Shown here piece by piece: positions 55,486 through 64,000 of a stretch of 64,000 nucleotides of DNA. Position 1 is the stretch's first letter, and each line of letters starts with the position of its first letter. The translations under genes were made by a program, and so were the position numbers. The DNA is from JAGXRK01 sp963804005 (lineage in GTDB: Bacteria; Bacteroidota; Ignavibacteria; Ignavibacteriales; Ignavibacteriaceae). Location of the stretch: NCBI GenBank assembly GCA_963804005.1, contig CAWDOP010000002.1:124001-188000 (forward strand), in the 5' to 3' direction. Under the pieces are notes generated by a model. It was not told the DNA's origin. It saw nothing but the letters and a program-made list of their open reading frames with translations, and did not search any database.

Positions 55486-57819
55486 TTAATAATTTTCAGT
55501 TAATTTTCTCAATTCCATAGAATGTGAATAGAATTCTTCCAAAGTTAATTCCTTCAGATACATCATACCAAATGCAGATCTAATTCTAGGATGTTCATGT
55601 TTAATGAAGAAATCTTTTCCAAGACACCTCTTAATTGTTTGAAATTGATCTACCTGAATATTCTGAGCTAATCTGCAAAACGGACCATCATACTCCCAAC
55701 TTGGAAAACTTGCAGCTCTTTGAGAGCCGTAACTATTCAGAAAACTATTTTCCATAATAGCCATTGAGTTAAGGCTAACCGGAACATAAATATTTGCCTC
55801 CGCTGGGTGGAAACGAAACCAAACATTTCTGTACCCCCAGACTTTTATATCTGAAATTCCCGTTTCCTTTTCATAAAGTTTTAATGCTTCAGCAGTTGCC
55901 TGAAGAACTTTATAATGAGTGTCAGGTCCGCTGCCTTCAGGATCAAGTGCTACTGTTACAATTGTAGGTTTGATTTGCTTTAGAAGTCCAAGAATAGGTA
56001 AAACGTCACGAGTCATTTCAGGGTTCTCTGTAAAAACATCTCCCTGATAAAATCCCAGCCTCAAATGAGAAACAGAGCTTGTACTAAATCCGAAGAATGC
56101 CCAGATTAATTCTTCTTCGAACTCACGCATCATTCCTTTAAGCTTTTGCACATACGCAATATCTTTTTTCCCGGGATATTGAGTCTTAAAATAATTTATC
56201 AATTCGTCAATTCGGTTTTCAAGATAGCTAACATTATCCTCTTCGTAAATCTCAATCATATTTCGTAATAATCTTCTGGAGACACCTTCTTTCCTTCTTG
56301 TTCTGCTGTGTCTTGCAAGTCCATCCAGATAAACATGAATATCATTGTCCCTGTCTTCTTTAAATTCAGGAGATAAGTAGTGTTTCTGGAATTTTGCACG
56401 AAATTCTGGTACAGTAATAAAATTCTGTAAATCCTGGAGAAGCTCAAGCATATAAGAATTTGTTACCGCAGTAAATCCGCTTGTCATAGTAACAAAATGA
56501 TGTTTGTTCGATGGGTCTCTGACGAGATGATTTATGTATGGCAAATAACCAAGCGGAATATCATCGTGGTGCGGTCCGGTATGAAGTATAACCTGGTTTG
56601 ATAAATGCATCAATCCTTTTTCTATTCTCGAGTTAATTGCATCTCTGATTTCTTTACCAATTACATCGGGTGTTTTTCCGGCTTTATCTAAAATCAGTTT
56701 TGTTAATCTTAGTCCGCTGTAATCCTCTTTAGTCAATTCAATAAGAGGTTTTTTTATTTCCAGGCAAAGATTTATTACAGCTCTTTCAACAGAAGATTGA
56801 GAAATTGATTCTTCTTTGCTTACGTCATGATAACGTCTTTCAACTAATCTGAAAGCTGCACCGTTTGTAAGATAAAATCTGGCATTCTTTAATCTTTGAA
56901 GAACACTTGCAGGATATTTATTTGATTGCTCTGATTGAATTGAATCACGGACAATATTTGATTTAGCCTCACCTGCCGCAATAATAATTGTAGTCGCCTC
57001 AGGATTATAACTAATTGTATCAAGTCCGATTGTTATAACTAGTCTTTTCTTTGCAACTTCAATACCTCCAAGGTCAGATGCGGCTGCTGCCTGAGTCTCG
57101 TAATTTGTCTGAATTAATCTTGTAGATGAAAAATGATCACTGCCCATAACATTAAAACCTATATGACCGTCGGGTCCGATACCGCCAAGGAAAAATCCAA
57201 TTCCACCAAAGTCTCTGATTTTCTTTTCATAATCAGTGCAGAATTGATCAACAATTTCAATGGTTCGTTTCTGCAATCTTTCTAATGTTGTAGAAGCATA
57301 TCGTGTTCGTAAAGAAAGATCTATAATCTGATCTGGAAAAATTTCGCTTAGAGGAAGATTATTGGCACTTCCCAGTTCATTTATATTCATCAACAATGCT
57401 TTTTTCTGATCAAGTCCCCAATTGCTGAAATAATATTTTTGAATGTAATAATAGAAACTGTTGTGCTGGTTAGAATCAATCGGATAAAATTCGTCAATTT
57501 GTACAAAATGTAAACTGGAAATATCAGGTTTTTTACCGAGATCAATATCAACTTTTTTTAATTGTTTTATTACATTTTCTTTATCCCAGTTTTTAAGAAA
57601 GTGAGAAACCCATTTTATAAAATGCTCAGGGGTTTTTCCTGTTGGTAATGAAACTACTCCACCTGGATTAGCCTGAACCCACTCAATAAATCTGAGTGCT
57701 GTTAGCTTTCCTAGCTCCGGGAAATTAGTTACCTGTATAACGGGTATTTTTTCAGTTGGTTCATAAATTAATTTATAACCGGATTGATCTAAATAATATT
57801 GCTCTACTTTTGATGGCAT
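55486..57819 (-). CDS. nagB: NagB-like glucosamine-6-phosphate deaminase fused to a PIG-L-like domain
   Basis: The 777-residue protein has an N-terminal NagB/SIS-like domain (about 20-345): VVSLPTGKTPEHF, FVQIDEFYPI, GGIGPDGHIGFNVMG. The C-terminal half begins with TGPHHDDIPLGYLPYINHL (about 412-430), the signature of LmbE/PIG-L deacetylases. It is longer than free-standing NagB (about 260) and matches the fused type of Bacteroidota. The two activities could deacetylate and then deaminate amino sugars. It is divergent from murQ, whose product is GlcNAc-6-P, a logical upstream step. Confidence 0.85.
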   Translation of the reverse strand: MPSKVEQYYLDQSGYKLIYEPTEKIPVIQVTNFPELGKLTALRFIEWVQANPGGVVSLPTGKTPEHFIKWVSHFLKNWDKENVIKQLKKVDIDLGKKPDISSLHFVQIDEFYPIDSNQHNSFYYYIQKYYFSNWGLDQKKALLMNINELGSANNLPLSEIFPDQIIDLSLRTRYASTTLERLQKRTIEIVDQFCTDYEKKIRDFGGIGFFLGGIGPDGHIGFNVMGSDHFSSTRLIQTNYETQAAAASDLGGIEVAKKRLVITIGLDTISYNPEATTIIIAAGEAKSNIVRDSIQSEQSNKYPASVLQRLKNARFYLTNGAAFRLVERRYHDVSKEESISQSSVERAVINLCLEIKKPLIELTKEDYSGLRLTKLILDKAGKTPDVIGKEIRDAINSRIEKGLMHLSNQVILHTGPHHDDIPLGYLPYINHLVRDPSNKHHFVTMTSGFTAVTNSYMLELLQDLQNFITVPEFRAKFQKHYLSPEFKEDRDNDIHVYLDGLARHSRTRRKEGVSRRLLRNMIEIYEEDNVSYLENRIDELINYFKTQYPGKKDIAYVQKLKGMMREFEEELIWAFFGFSTSSVSHLRLGFYQGDVFTENPEMTRDVLPILGLLKQIKPTIVTVALDPEGSGPDTHYKVLQATAEALKLYEKETGISDIKVWGYRNVWFRFHPAEANIYVPVSLNSMAIMENSFLNSYGSQRAASFPSWEYDGPFCRLAQNIQVDQFQTIKRCLGKDFFIKHEHPRIRSAFGMMYLKELTLEEFYSHSMELRKLTENY

Positions 57820-58187
57820 GACTGGTCCGATAATTTAGTTCGAAAGTGAATTGATCATAATTTGTTATGAATTTAATATATACAAAATTTGTATTAAGAA
57901 ATTTTTAATAGCTACGACCTAAAGGCACATCACTCCTTCTCTTTGAAAGAGAAGGGGACGGGGGATGAGTTCTTTTTATTACAAATAATTCTCCCTTAAT
58001 CTCTAATTTTGGGCTAGTTAAAAACAAATCTTGAGTAACTTCAATAGCTAAAAAATATTTCACCTCAAATATAAGTTATGTTAAAGAGTAATTAAAGAAT
58101 TACTTAAGGTAAGTTCAATAATTACCGTTATATTTGAGAAAAAAGTTTTTAATAGTTTTTTACATCACAAATTTTGATTTCAGTAAT
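57820..58187. other. 368-base divergent spacer between nagB-like and murQ
   Basis: The spacer should carry promoters for both divergent genes. A hairpin, CCTTCTCTT-TGA-AAGAGAAGG at 57935-57955, followed by GGGACGGGGGATGAG, looks like a short dispersed intergenic repeat common in this group. The remainder is AT-rich; I see no RNA gene. Confidence 0.55.
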
Positions 58188-59119
58188 ATGAAAACAACCG
58201 ACAATCCGCGTGCAATATTCGAAGAAATAAGTAAACTAACTACGGAACAGAGAAATCCAAGATCTATGGATATTGATGCAAAATCAACTCTTGAAATTCT
58301 TGAGATAATTAATGAAGAGGATAAAATTGTTCCTTTCGCAGTCGAAAAAGAATTACCATACATTGAAGAAGCAGTTGATACAATTGTTCATGCATTAAAA
58401 AATGGCGGAAGACTTCTCTACTTTGGTGCAGGAACAAGCGGAAGATTAGGCGTAATTGATGCTTCTGAATGTCCGCCCACATTCGGAACACCCTACGGTA
58501 TGATAGAAGGATTTATTGCAGGTGGTAAGAAGGCAATGTTTCGCGCTCAAGAAGGCGCTGAGGACTTTGAAGAAAACGGTGCTAAGGATGTAATGAAAGC
58601 CCAAGTGACGGATAAAGATGTTGTTTGCGGAATTGCTGCAAGCAGAAGAACTCCTTATGTGGTTGGTGCTGTAAAAAAAGCAAAGGAATTGGTGCTAAAA
58701 CTCTTTTCGTAACTACTAATCCCCGTAAAGATTTTGATATAGAAGGAGTTGACGTAGCCATCTGTCCCTATATCGGTCCTGAAGTTGTTATGGGTTCAAC
58801 CCGAATGAAAAGCGGAACTGCTCAAAAATTAGTTTTGAATATGCTTACTACTGCATCAATGATACGAATGGGTAAAGTTTATGAAAATATGATGATTGAT
58901 CTCCAAATGACCAACAAAAAACTTGTTGAACGCTCTAAAAGAATTGTTATGACAATAACCGGCTTATCTTATGAAGAAGCGACAATATACCTGGAAAAAG
59001 CAAAAGGACACGTAAAAACTGCTCTTGTTATGATTAAAGCCAATGTTGATTACAATGAAGCCCAAAAAAGATTAAAGGCAGCAGATGGATTTGTGCGAAA
59101 AGCGATTGAATTCAAATAG
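58188..59119 (+). CDS. murQ: N-acetylmuramic acid-6-phosphate etherase (frameshifted in this sequence)
   Basis: MurQ cleaves the lactyl ether of MurNAc-6-P to yield GlcNAc-6-P during wall recycling. ATG 58188 gives the standard start (TTDNPRAIFEEISKLTTEQRN). The SIS-fold motif GAGTSGRLGVIDASECPPTFG carries the catalytic Glu. The frame ends early at 58710-58712 because one A is missing near 58687-58690. The shifted frame continues with IGAKTLFVTTNP, STRMKSGTAQKLVLNM and a normal C terminus to 59119, giving about 310 residues. Two frame pieces with all motifs present argue for sequence error. Confidence 0.9.
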
Positions 59120-59216
59120 AATTTTGAACTTATAAATTCTAAAATGATTCGATATCACTTTGTTGCTGAATATAAAATAATGACAGTTCTTTTATTTGTA
59201 AAAAAGATAGAAATTA

Positions 59217-59248
59217 TTTGAAAGAATATCTTTTATCCTGTAAATTAG
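59217..59248 (+). promoter_or_regulatory. Bacteroidota-type promoter, first copy
   Basis: TTTG (59217-59220) is followed after 20 bases by TAAATTAG (59241-59248), close to the TTG-N17-23-TAnnTTTG consensus of this phylum. The same stretch recurs at 61089-61120 before the duplicated gene. The conserved block extends from 59191 to 59248. Confidence 0.6.
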
Positions 59249-59320
59249 TCACCAAGTAAATTACTACTAATAAGTAATCTAAATAAATAACTCTCTCACA
59301 TCATTATAAAAGGAGGTCGT

Positions 59321-60982
59321 ATGAATCGACTTTTATCATTAGTTATTATCTTTTCCCTTCTTTCCTTAACACAAATTTTTGCCCAACAAGATTTTTCTAG
59401 AGTTTTTTCTATTCCCACTGATACCTGGGAAGTCGGAGGATTTGGAGGGATTGTGGCAGGCGTTGATTTTGACGGCGATGGGAAGACTGAAATTTATGCT
59501 TGCAATACAAATTTCATTGATAGAGATGAAGAACTAATTCCAAGGCTTTATAAATTTGAATGGAGCGGAACTGAATGGGAAATGGTTTGGAGAACTGATA
59601 CAAATATCCCATTGCAAAATACCTGGCCTGGATTTACCTGGGGTGATTTGGATAAAGACGGTAAGCCCGAAATTATCTGGGCTCCTTCTAATTTCTTGTC
59701 TTTTGGTTCAACACCGAATCCTAATCCACCAAGAATTTTAATTTATGAATATCCGGGTGATGGAACGATGCTATGGGTGTTTTTGATGGCGTTGGCGGAT
59801 ATTTACCAAATGCATATACTACTATTGTTGATGAGAACAATATTGAAGTACGACCAGTTAAAATCGTTATTGAAGATATAGATGATGATGATGATGATGA
59901 AATTATTTTTGCTGACAGAAGATCTGGTACAGACGATTATCACTTTGGTGTTATTTCAGTGAGCGATGTTCCTGATTTTGCAGATGGAACTGAAGAATGG
60001 TTTATTGAAGCAAATGGAATTGATTTTACAAATTTAGATGGTACAGGCAATAAATGGGACATTGCAGTACTGGATAACTACATCTATTTATGGACTGGAA
60101 CGGATAGAACAGTCTATCCGGTAAGATATCAGGGTGGTGTATGGGAGAGTCTTACCTGGTCAACCATCTGTTGGTGACGGTTCTTTCAAAAGTGCTCAGG
60201 TAGTTGATTTAGATAATGACGGAACCAAAGAAATTATAGTTGGCAGTTGGTTTAATACTACAAGTGGTGGAGCCAAAGTATATCTTCACAGACAAGCTGG
60301 GGATACTCTTGAGACATTTGAAATTGCAGACTTAACAGATTTAGGAGGTATCTGGTTGGTTGGTGGCGCGTCTGGTGATCTTGACGGTGATGGATATTTA
60401 GATTTCGTTTTTGGAGCTGAATATTCAGATGATGCTACTACAAATAATCTTGTTTTTAGAATTTCTTACAAAGGTGGTGATATCACTGACCCCACTAATT
60501 ATGTGGCAACTGCGATCGATTCTCTTCTGCTAGATTGGGGTGGAGATTTAGATGTTGTTGCTATGGGAAATCTTGATGGAGATGCAGAGTTTGAAGTTGC
60601 TTATACACAAGGGTATTCTAACGGAAATGCAACTGATATGCCGGCAGATGTTGCACTTCTTGATATAAATTGGACTGATCCAACAAGTGTTGAACGGGAA
60701 GATTCCAATATTCCTTTAAACTTTTATGTTGAACAGAACTATCCAAATCCTTTCAATCCTTCAACTGTAATAAAGTTCGGTATAACCGAAGCTACAACAG
60801 TTGATCTGAGAATCTATGATGTTCTTGGGCGTGAAGTTGCATTATTGGTGAATAATCAGAATTTAGAAGCTGGATCATATAATGCTACTTTCAATGCAGA
60901 AGGTTTGGCAAGTGGAATTTATGTATATCGCATAATAGCAGGTAACAATACAACTTCAATGAAGATGCAGTTACTCAAATAA
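59321..60982 (+). CDS. VCBS/FG-GAP-repeat T9SS cargo protein, first copy (frameshifted)
   Basis: The reconstructed product is about 553 residues. It has a signal peptide (LTQIFAQQ), FG-GAP-like calcium-binding repeats (GVDFDGDGKTEIYACN, GDLDKDGKPEIIWAP, VVDLDNDGTKEIIVGSW) forming an integrin-like propeller, and a type-A sorting domain (QNYPNPFNPSTVIKFG) ending KMQLLK. The frame breaks near 59763 and near 60153; the intact paralogue at 61185 shows how the pieces join. An AGGAGG site sits 5 bases before the ATG. Confidence 0.8.
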
Positions 60983-61002
60983 TAAATTACAATACGTCTT
61001 TT

Positions 61003-61062
61003 AAGGGTTGTTCGAAAAATGAGACGAATACAAAGTCTAGTAAAATTTGAACAACCCTTTTC
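61003..61062 (+). terminator. hairpin terminator of the first copy
   Basis: AAGGGTTGTTC (61003-61013) pairs perfectly with GAACAACCCTT (61049-61059) over a long AT-rich loop, followed by TTC. The same stem recurs after the second copy at 62830, so it is part of the duplicated unit. Confidence 0.75.
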
Positions 61063-61088
61063 TTTATTTGTAAAAAATATAGAAATTA

Positions 61089-61120
61089 TTTGAAAAAATA
61101 TCTTTTATCCTGTAAATTAG
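61089..61120 (+). promoter_or_regulatory. Bacteroidota-type promoter, second copy
   Basis: TTTG (61089-61092), 20 bases, then TAAATTAG (61113-61120) repeat the first copy's promoter with only two differences over 58 bases (block 61063-61120 against 59191-59248). Confidence 0.6.
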
Positions 61121-61184
61121 ATTGAAAATAAATTAGTACTACGTAATAAATTATTTCACTCACATCAATATTTAAGGAGGTCGT

Positions 61185-62816
61185 ATGAATCGACTTTTAT
61201 CTGTTCTCGTTGTTTTCCTCATCATATCCATTCCTCAGATTTTTGCGCAAGGTCTATTTGATAGAACTACAATAATAAACACCGTAACTTATGAAGGAAA
61301 CGGTTTTGGCGGCATTGTCGGTCCTGTTGATTTGGATGCAGATGGTAAACTTGAAATTTATATGTGTAATACAAACACCATAGATGATCCTGCTTCAGTC
61401 CTTATTCCGAGATTGTATAAATTTGAATGGAGCGGAACTGAATGGGAAATGGTATGGTCTACTGAAGTATTAAATATTCCAAAACAAAATACCTGGCCAG
61501 GATTTACGAGTGGTGATCTGGATAAAGACGGTAAACTTGAAATTATTTGGGGGCCCGTGAATTGGATAGAAGCTGGAAATGAAAATCCTCCTAGAATTCT
61601 CATTTTTGAATATCCAGGTGACGGCAGTGATAATATGGGCGTATTTGATGGTGTGGGTAATTATTTGCCAAATACATCTTTTACGATTACAGATCAGGAT
61701 AATGTTAATCTTAGACCATCCAAATTCGTTATTGCCGATGTTGATAATGACGGCGATGATGAATTAATTTTTAATGACAGACAATCAAGTACAAGCAATT
61801 ACCACGTTGGAATTTTATCAGTTAGCGATGTACCTGATTTTGCAGATGGAACTGAAGAATGGCTAACAGAATTCAGTGGTTCTGGTGATTTTAATTTTGA
61901 TGGTACCGGAAACAAGTGGGACGTTTGTGCACTTAATAATTTTGTTTATGTCTGGGGCTCGGATGAAAGTATATACCCTGTTAAATTTACCGGATCCGCT
62001 TATGAGTCACTTGCTCCTATAGCCGGAACAGCAACCGGCAACTCATTTATGAGTTCAATGGTTGGGGATATTGATGAAGACGGAACAGAAGAAATTGTTT
62101 ATGGTTCCTGGTCTGCTCCAGCAAAGGTTTTCTTACTTCAACCAAATGGTGATGATATAACTTCAACTGAAATTGCCGACTTTACTTCTCTTGGCATACA
62201 GAGAATAGTTTATGGTAAATTTGGTGATCTTGATAATGATGGTAATGTTGATTTTGTTTTTGGAACAAGATATGTTGATGCCACTACTCCAAATTTTGCA
62301 ACTGTAAGATTATCATATTTAGGTGGTGATATTACAAGCCCGGCTAGTTATGTAACTTCGATCATTGACTCTGGTGCTGTTCTGGGCGGAGAGTCTGGTA
62401 TAATGACTATTGCAAATTTCGATGGTGATTTGGATGCTGAAATCATCCTTACAGCAAGTTATCCACGCGGACCAGCTCCGAATGTAATAGATGTATTTTA
62501 TTTAGACAGACCAGCTACATCCGTTGAATTAGAAAGCTCCAATATTCCTTCAAACTTCTATGTTGAACAGAATTATCCTAATCCTTTCAATCCTTCAACT
62601 GTAATTAAATTCGGTATAACCGAAGCAACAGCAGTTGACTTGAGAGTTTATGATGTTCTCGGTCGTGAAGTTGCAATATTAGTAAATAACCAGAATTTAG
62701 AAGCTGGATCATATAATGCTACTTTCAATGCAGAAGGTTTGGCAAGTGGAATTTATGTATATCGCATAATAGCAGGTAACAATACAACTTCAATGAAGAT
62801 GCAGTTACTCAAGTAA
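61185..62816 (+). CDS. VCBS/FG-GAP-repeat T9SS cargo protein, second copy (intact)
   Basis: This 543-residue paralogue has the same plan: signal peptide (PQIFAQG), acidic Asp-rich repeats (PVDLDADGKLEIYMCN, SGDLDKDGKLEIIWGP, VGDIDEDGTEEIVYGS), then the NYPNPFNPSTVIKFG sorting domain. The Asp-rich repeats should bind calcium in an extracellular propeller. Its last 122 coding bases before the final codons (62691-62812) are identical to those of the first copy (60857-60978), while upstream sequence has diverged. It has its own copied promoter and terminator. Confidence 0.88.
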   Translation: MNRLLSVLVVFLIISIPQIFAQGLFDRTTIINTVTYEGNGFGGIVGPVDLDADGKLEIYMCNTNTIDDPASVLIPRLYKFEWSGTEWEMVWSTEVLNIPKQNTWPGFTSGDLDKDGKLEIIWGPVNWIEAGNENPPRILIFEYPGDGSDNMGVFDGVGNYLPNTSFTITDQDNVNLRPSKFVIADVDNDGDDELIFNDRQSSTSNYHVGILSVSDVPDFADGTEEWLTEFSGSGDFNFDGTGNKWDVCALNNFVYVWGSDESIYPVKFTGSAYESLAPIAGTATGNSFMSSMVGDIDEDGTEEIVYGSWSAPAKVFLLQPNGDDITSTEIADFTSLGIQRIVYGKFGDLDNDGNVDFVFGTRYVDATTPNFATVRLSYLGGDITSPASYVTSIIDSGAVLGGESGIMTIANFDGDLDAEIILTASYPRGPAPNVIDVFYLDRPATSVELESSNIPSNFYVEQNYPNPFNPSTVIKFGITEATAVDLRVYDVLGREVAILVNNQNLEAGSYNATFNAEGLASGIYVYRIIAGNNTTSMKMQLLK

Positions 62817-62829
62817 AAAATGCATTTTT

Positions 62830-62901
62830 AAGGGTTGTTCAAAGAATGATTGGTTCTAATTGAATCGAATAATATTGTAAATATTTGAACAACCCTTTCA
62901 T
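62830..62901 (+). terminator. hairpin terminator of the second copy
   Basis: AAGGGTTGTTC (62830-62840) pairs with GAACAACCCTT (62887-62897), then TCATT. The stem equals that at 61003-61059, but the loop sequence differs. Confidence 0.75.
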
Positions 62902-63033
62902 TTATTTTTGAAATTTATTTATCAGCTTAAGGGAATCAAATAGAGAGAGATTCCTTTGAACGTGAGTCTTTTGACCTAATCGGGCATAATTAAGATATGC
63001 TTCATTTAAAACAAATTGCCATTTGAGGTCGCG

Positions 63034-64000
63034 ATGAAAAAAAATCTACTTAAACTAATTTTTCTTTATTCTGTCTTTTCTATTTTATTCACTACTATAC
63101 TGTATGCACAAACCGGTAAGATTGCCGGAAGAGTAACCGATCCCGATACCAGGGAAGCCCTGATAGGCATTAACATTCTTATCGAAGGAACTTCTACTGG
63201 TGCTGCTACAGATATTGAAGGTTACTACGTAATTAATAATGTTGATCCCGGAGTTTATTCTTTAATCTTTTCGGGTGTTGGTTATCAGAGAAAAATTGTA
63301 ACCAATGTAAGAGTTAATACTGACTTTACAACCGCCATTGATGCCGAGCTGCCCGTTGAAGCAATCGGATTGGAAACAATAGTTGTTCAAGCAGTGAAAC
63401 CGTTAGTAAGAAAAGATCTTACTTCTTCACATACTGTAATTGACAATTCACAAATTGCTGCTTTACCTGTTGAGAGTATTGATCAACTCCTGTCGCTTCA
63501 AGCCGGTATTACAAAAGGCTCAGGCGGTGAACTTCATATAAGAGGTGGTCGGTCTACAGAAATTTCTTATAACGTGAACGGAGTTTCGGCAGTTAATCCT
63601 TTTGACTTTGGCAGAACGGTTCAAATTGCTCCTAATGCAATCAAAGAGTTATCTGTTGTAAGCGGAACATTCAATGCTGAATACGGCAATGCTCTTAGCG
63701 GTATTGTAAATACAGTTACCAAGGAAGGCGGTAGTCAATACAAAGGCTCCATTTCTTATTACACAGGTGATTATTTCAGCAGTAATAAAGATATTTTCTT
63801 AAATATAGGTGATATTGATCTAAGAAATAATCAGGTTGTTGAAGGAACATTTGGCGGTCCGATTCCTTTTACCAGTAACGATGTTACATTTTTCTTATCG
63901 GGCAGATACAATTACGATAAAGGTTATTTATATGGACAGAGACAACATACAATTTATGATTCTGTTGCAAGAGATATAAATGATCCAAACATTATCTATC
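63034..64000 (+). CDS. TonB-dependent receptor with N-terminal CarboxypepD-like domain (3' end cut off)
   Basis: ATG 63034 opens a frame that runs past the window edge. A signal peptide ends near TILYAQTG. A carboxypeptidase-regulatory-like domain follows (about 28-110; KIAGRVTDPDTREALIGINI, GTSTGAATDIEGYYVI). The TonB plug then begins (about 120-240; LPVESIDQLLSLQAG, HIRGGRSTEISYNVNG, VSGTFNAEYGNALSGIV), and the first barrel strands start at GPIPFTSNDVTFFL. Such receptors import ligands with energy from TonB; the substrate is not evident. The tonB/exbBD locus in this window could energise it. Confidence 0.9.
   Translation, partial: MKKNLLKLIFLYSVFSILFTTILYAQTGKIAGRVTDPDTREALIGINILIEGTSTGAATDIEGYYVINNVDPGVYSLIFSGVGYQRKIVTNVRVNTDFTTAIDAELPVEAIGLETIVVQAVKPLVRKDLTSSHTVIDNSQIAALPVESIDQLLSLQAGITKGSGGELHIRGGRSTEISYNVNGVSAVNPFDFGRTVQIAPNAIKELSVVSGTFNAEYGNALSGIVNTVTKEGGSQYKGSISYYTGDYFSSNKDIFLNIGDIDLRNNQVVEGTFGGPIPFTSNDVTFFLSGRYNYDKGYLYGQRQHTIYDSVARDINDPNIIY

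Noticed and set aside
1..64000. CRISPR arrays, prophage, insertion sequences with transposase, or defence systems
   Set aside because: No spaced direct repeats, integrase, transposase, restriction-modification, toxin-antitoxin or similar genes were seen on either strand.

Overview
The window looks like part of a chromosome from a free-living member of the Ignavibacteria/Chlorobi side of the FCB group (Bacteroidota sensu lato). The DNA is AT-rich. It has a type IX secretion system (T9SS) core pair (PorU, PorV) and several secreted proteins ending in the T9SS type-A sorting motif (NYPNPFNP). Other markers of this group are a SusC/CarA-like TonB-dependent receptor, the Bacteroidota-type NagB/PIG-L fusion and an HU-SPOR protein. 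No phage, integrase, transposase, CRISPR array or recognisable defence system is visible.

Layout. 1-1890: end of a Bcp-type peroxiredoxin, then a tightly overlapping three-gene pterin operon (PTPS, GTP cyclohydrolase I, SDR) that could make tetrahydrobiopterin. 1944-4186: an ECF sigma/anti-sigma module with two Spy/CpxP-like periplasmic proteins, one of them divergent. The two directions share a promoter-like pattern, AAACC-N17-GTCTAA. 4279-5844: tRNA-Leu, a TPR protein and a carboxymuconolactone-decarboxylase-family protein. 6153-14311: a Ton/Tol-like envelope locus (giant TPR protein, outer-membrane barrel protein, HU-TM-SPOR protein, ExbB, ExbD, TonB). 14283-16399: three small membrane proteins and a beta-propeller on the minus strand. 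16564-16796: tRNA-Gln and tRNA-Glu. 16855-19301: a broken lipoprotein, a broken [2Fe-2S] ferredoxin, endonuclease III and an HD hydrolase. 19620-31970: PorU, PorV, a catalytically dead M6-like protein, a zincin/propeller/barrel protein and a DUF5683-like protein. 31971-35225: a gene-poor accessory stretch with broken genes and dispersed repeats. 35226-45556: housekeeping genes (der, upp, rel, ruvX, ybbR, tmk, ctp) with two bacterial-microcompartment (BMC) shell genes inserted between ruvX and ybbR. 45726-62816: T9SS cargo interleaved with cell-wall sugar and peptide salvage genes (GHL10-like hydrolase, amidase, dipeptide epimerase, NagB-PIG-L, MurQ) and a tandem duplication of a VCBS/FG-GAP protein. 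63034-64000: start of a TonB-dependent receptor.

The most unusual signal is the pair of BMC shell proteins with no encapsulated enzyme nearby. The second has a long basic linker and a C-terminal SAP/Rho-N-like module, inside a stringent-response/DNA-maintenance operon. A general caution: about 16 apparent indels in 11 loci break genes here, including essential ones (der) and conserved ones (porU, nth, murQ). Several lie in short homopolymers, so most are probably sequence errors. Coordinates for these genes are given for the reconstructed whole gene.
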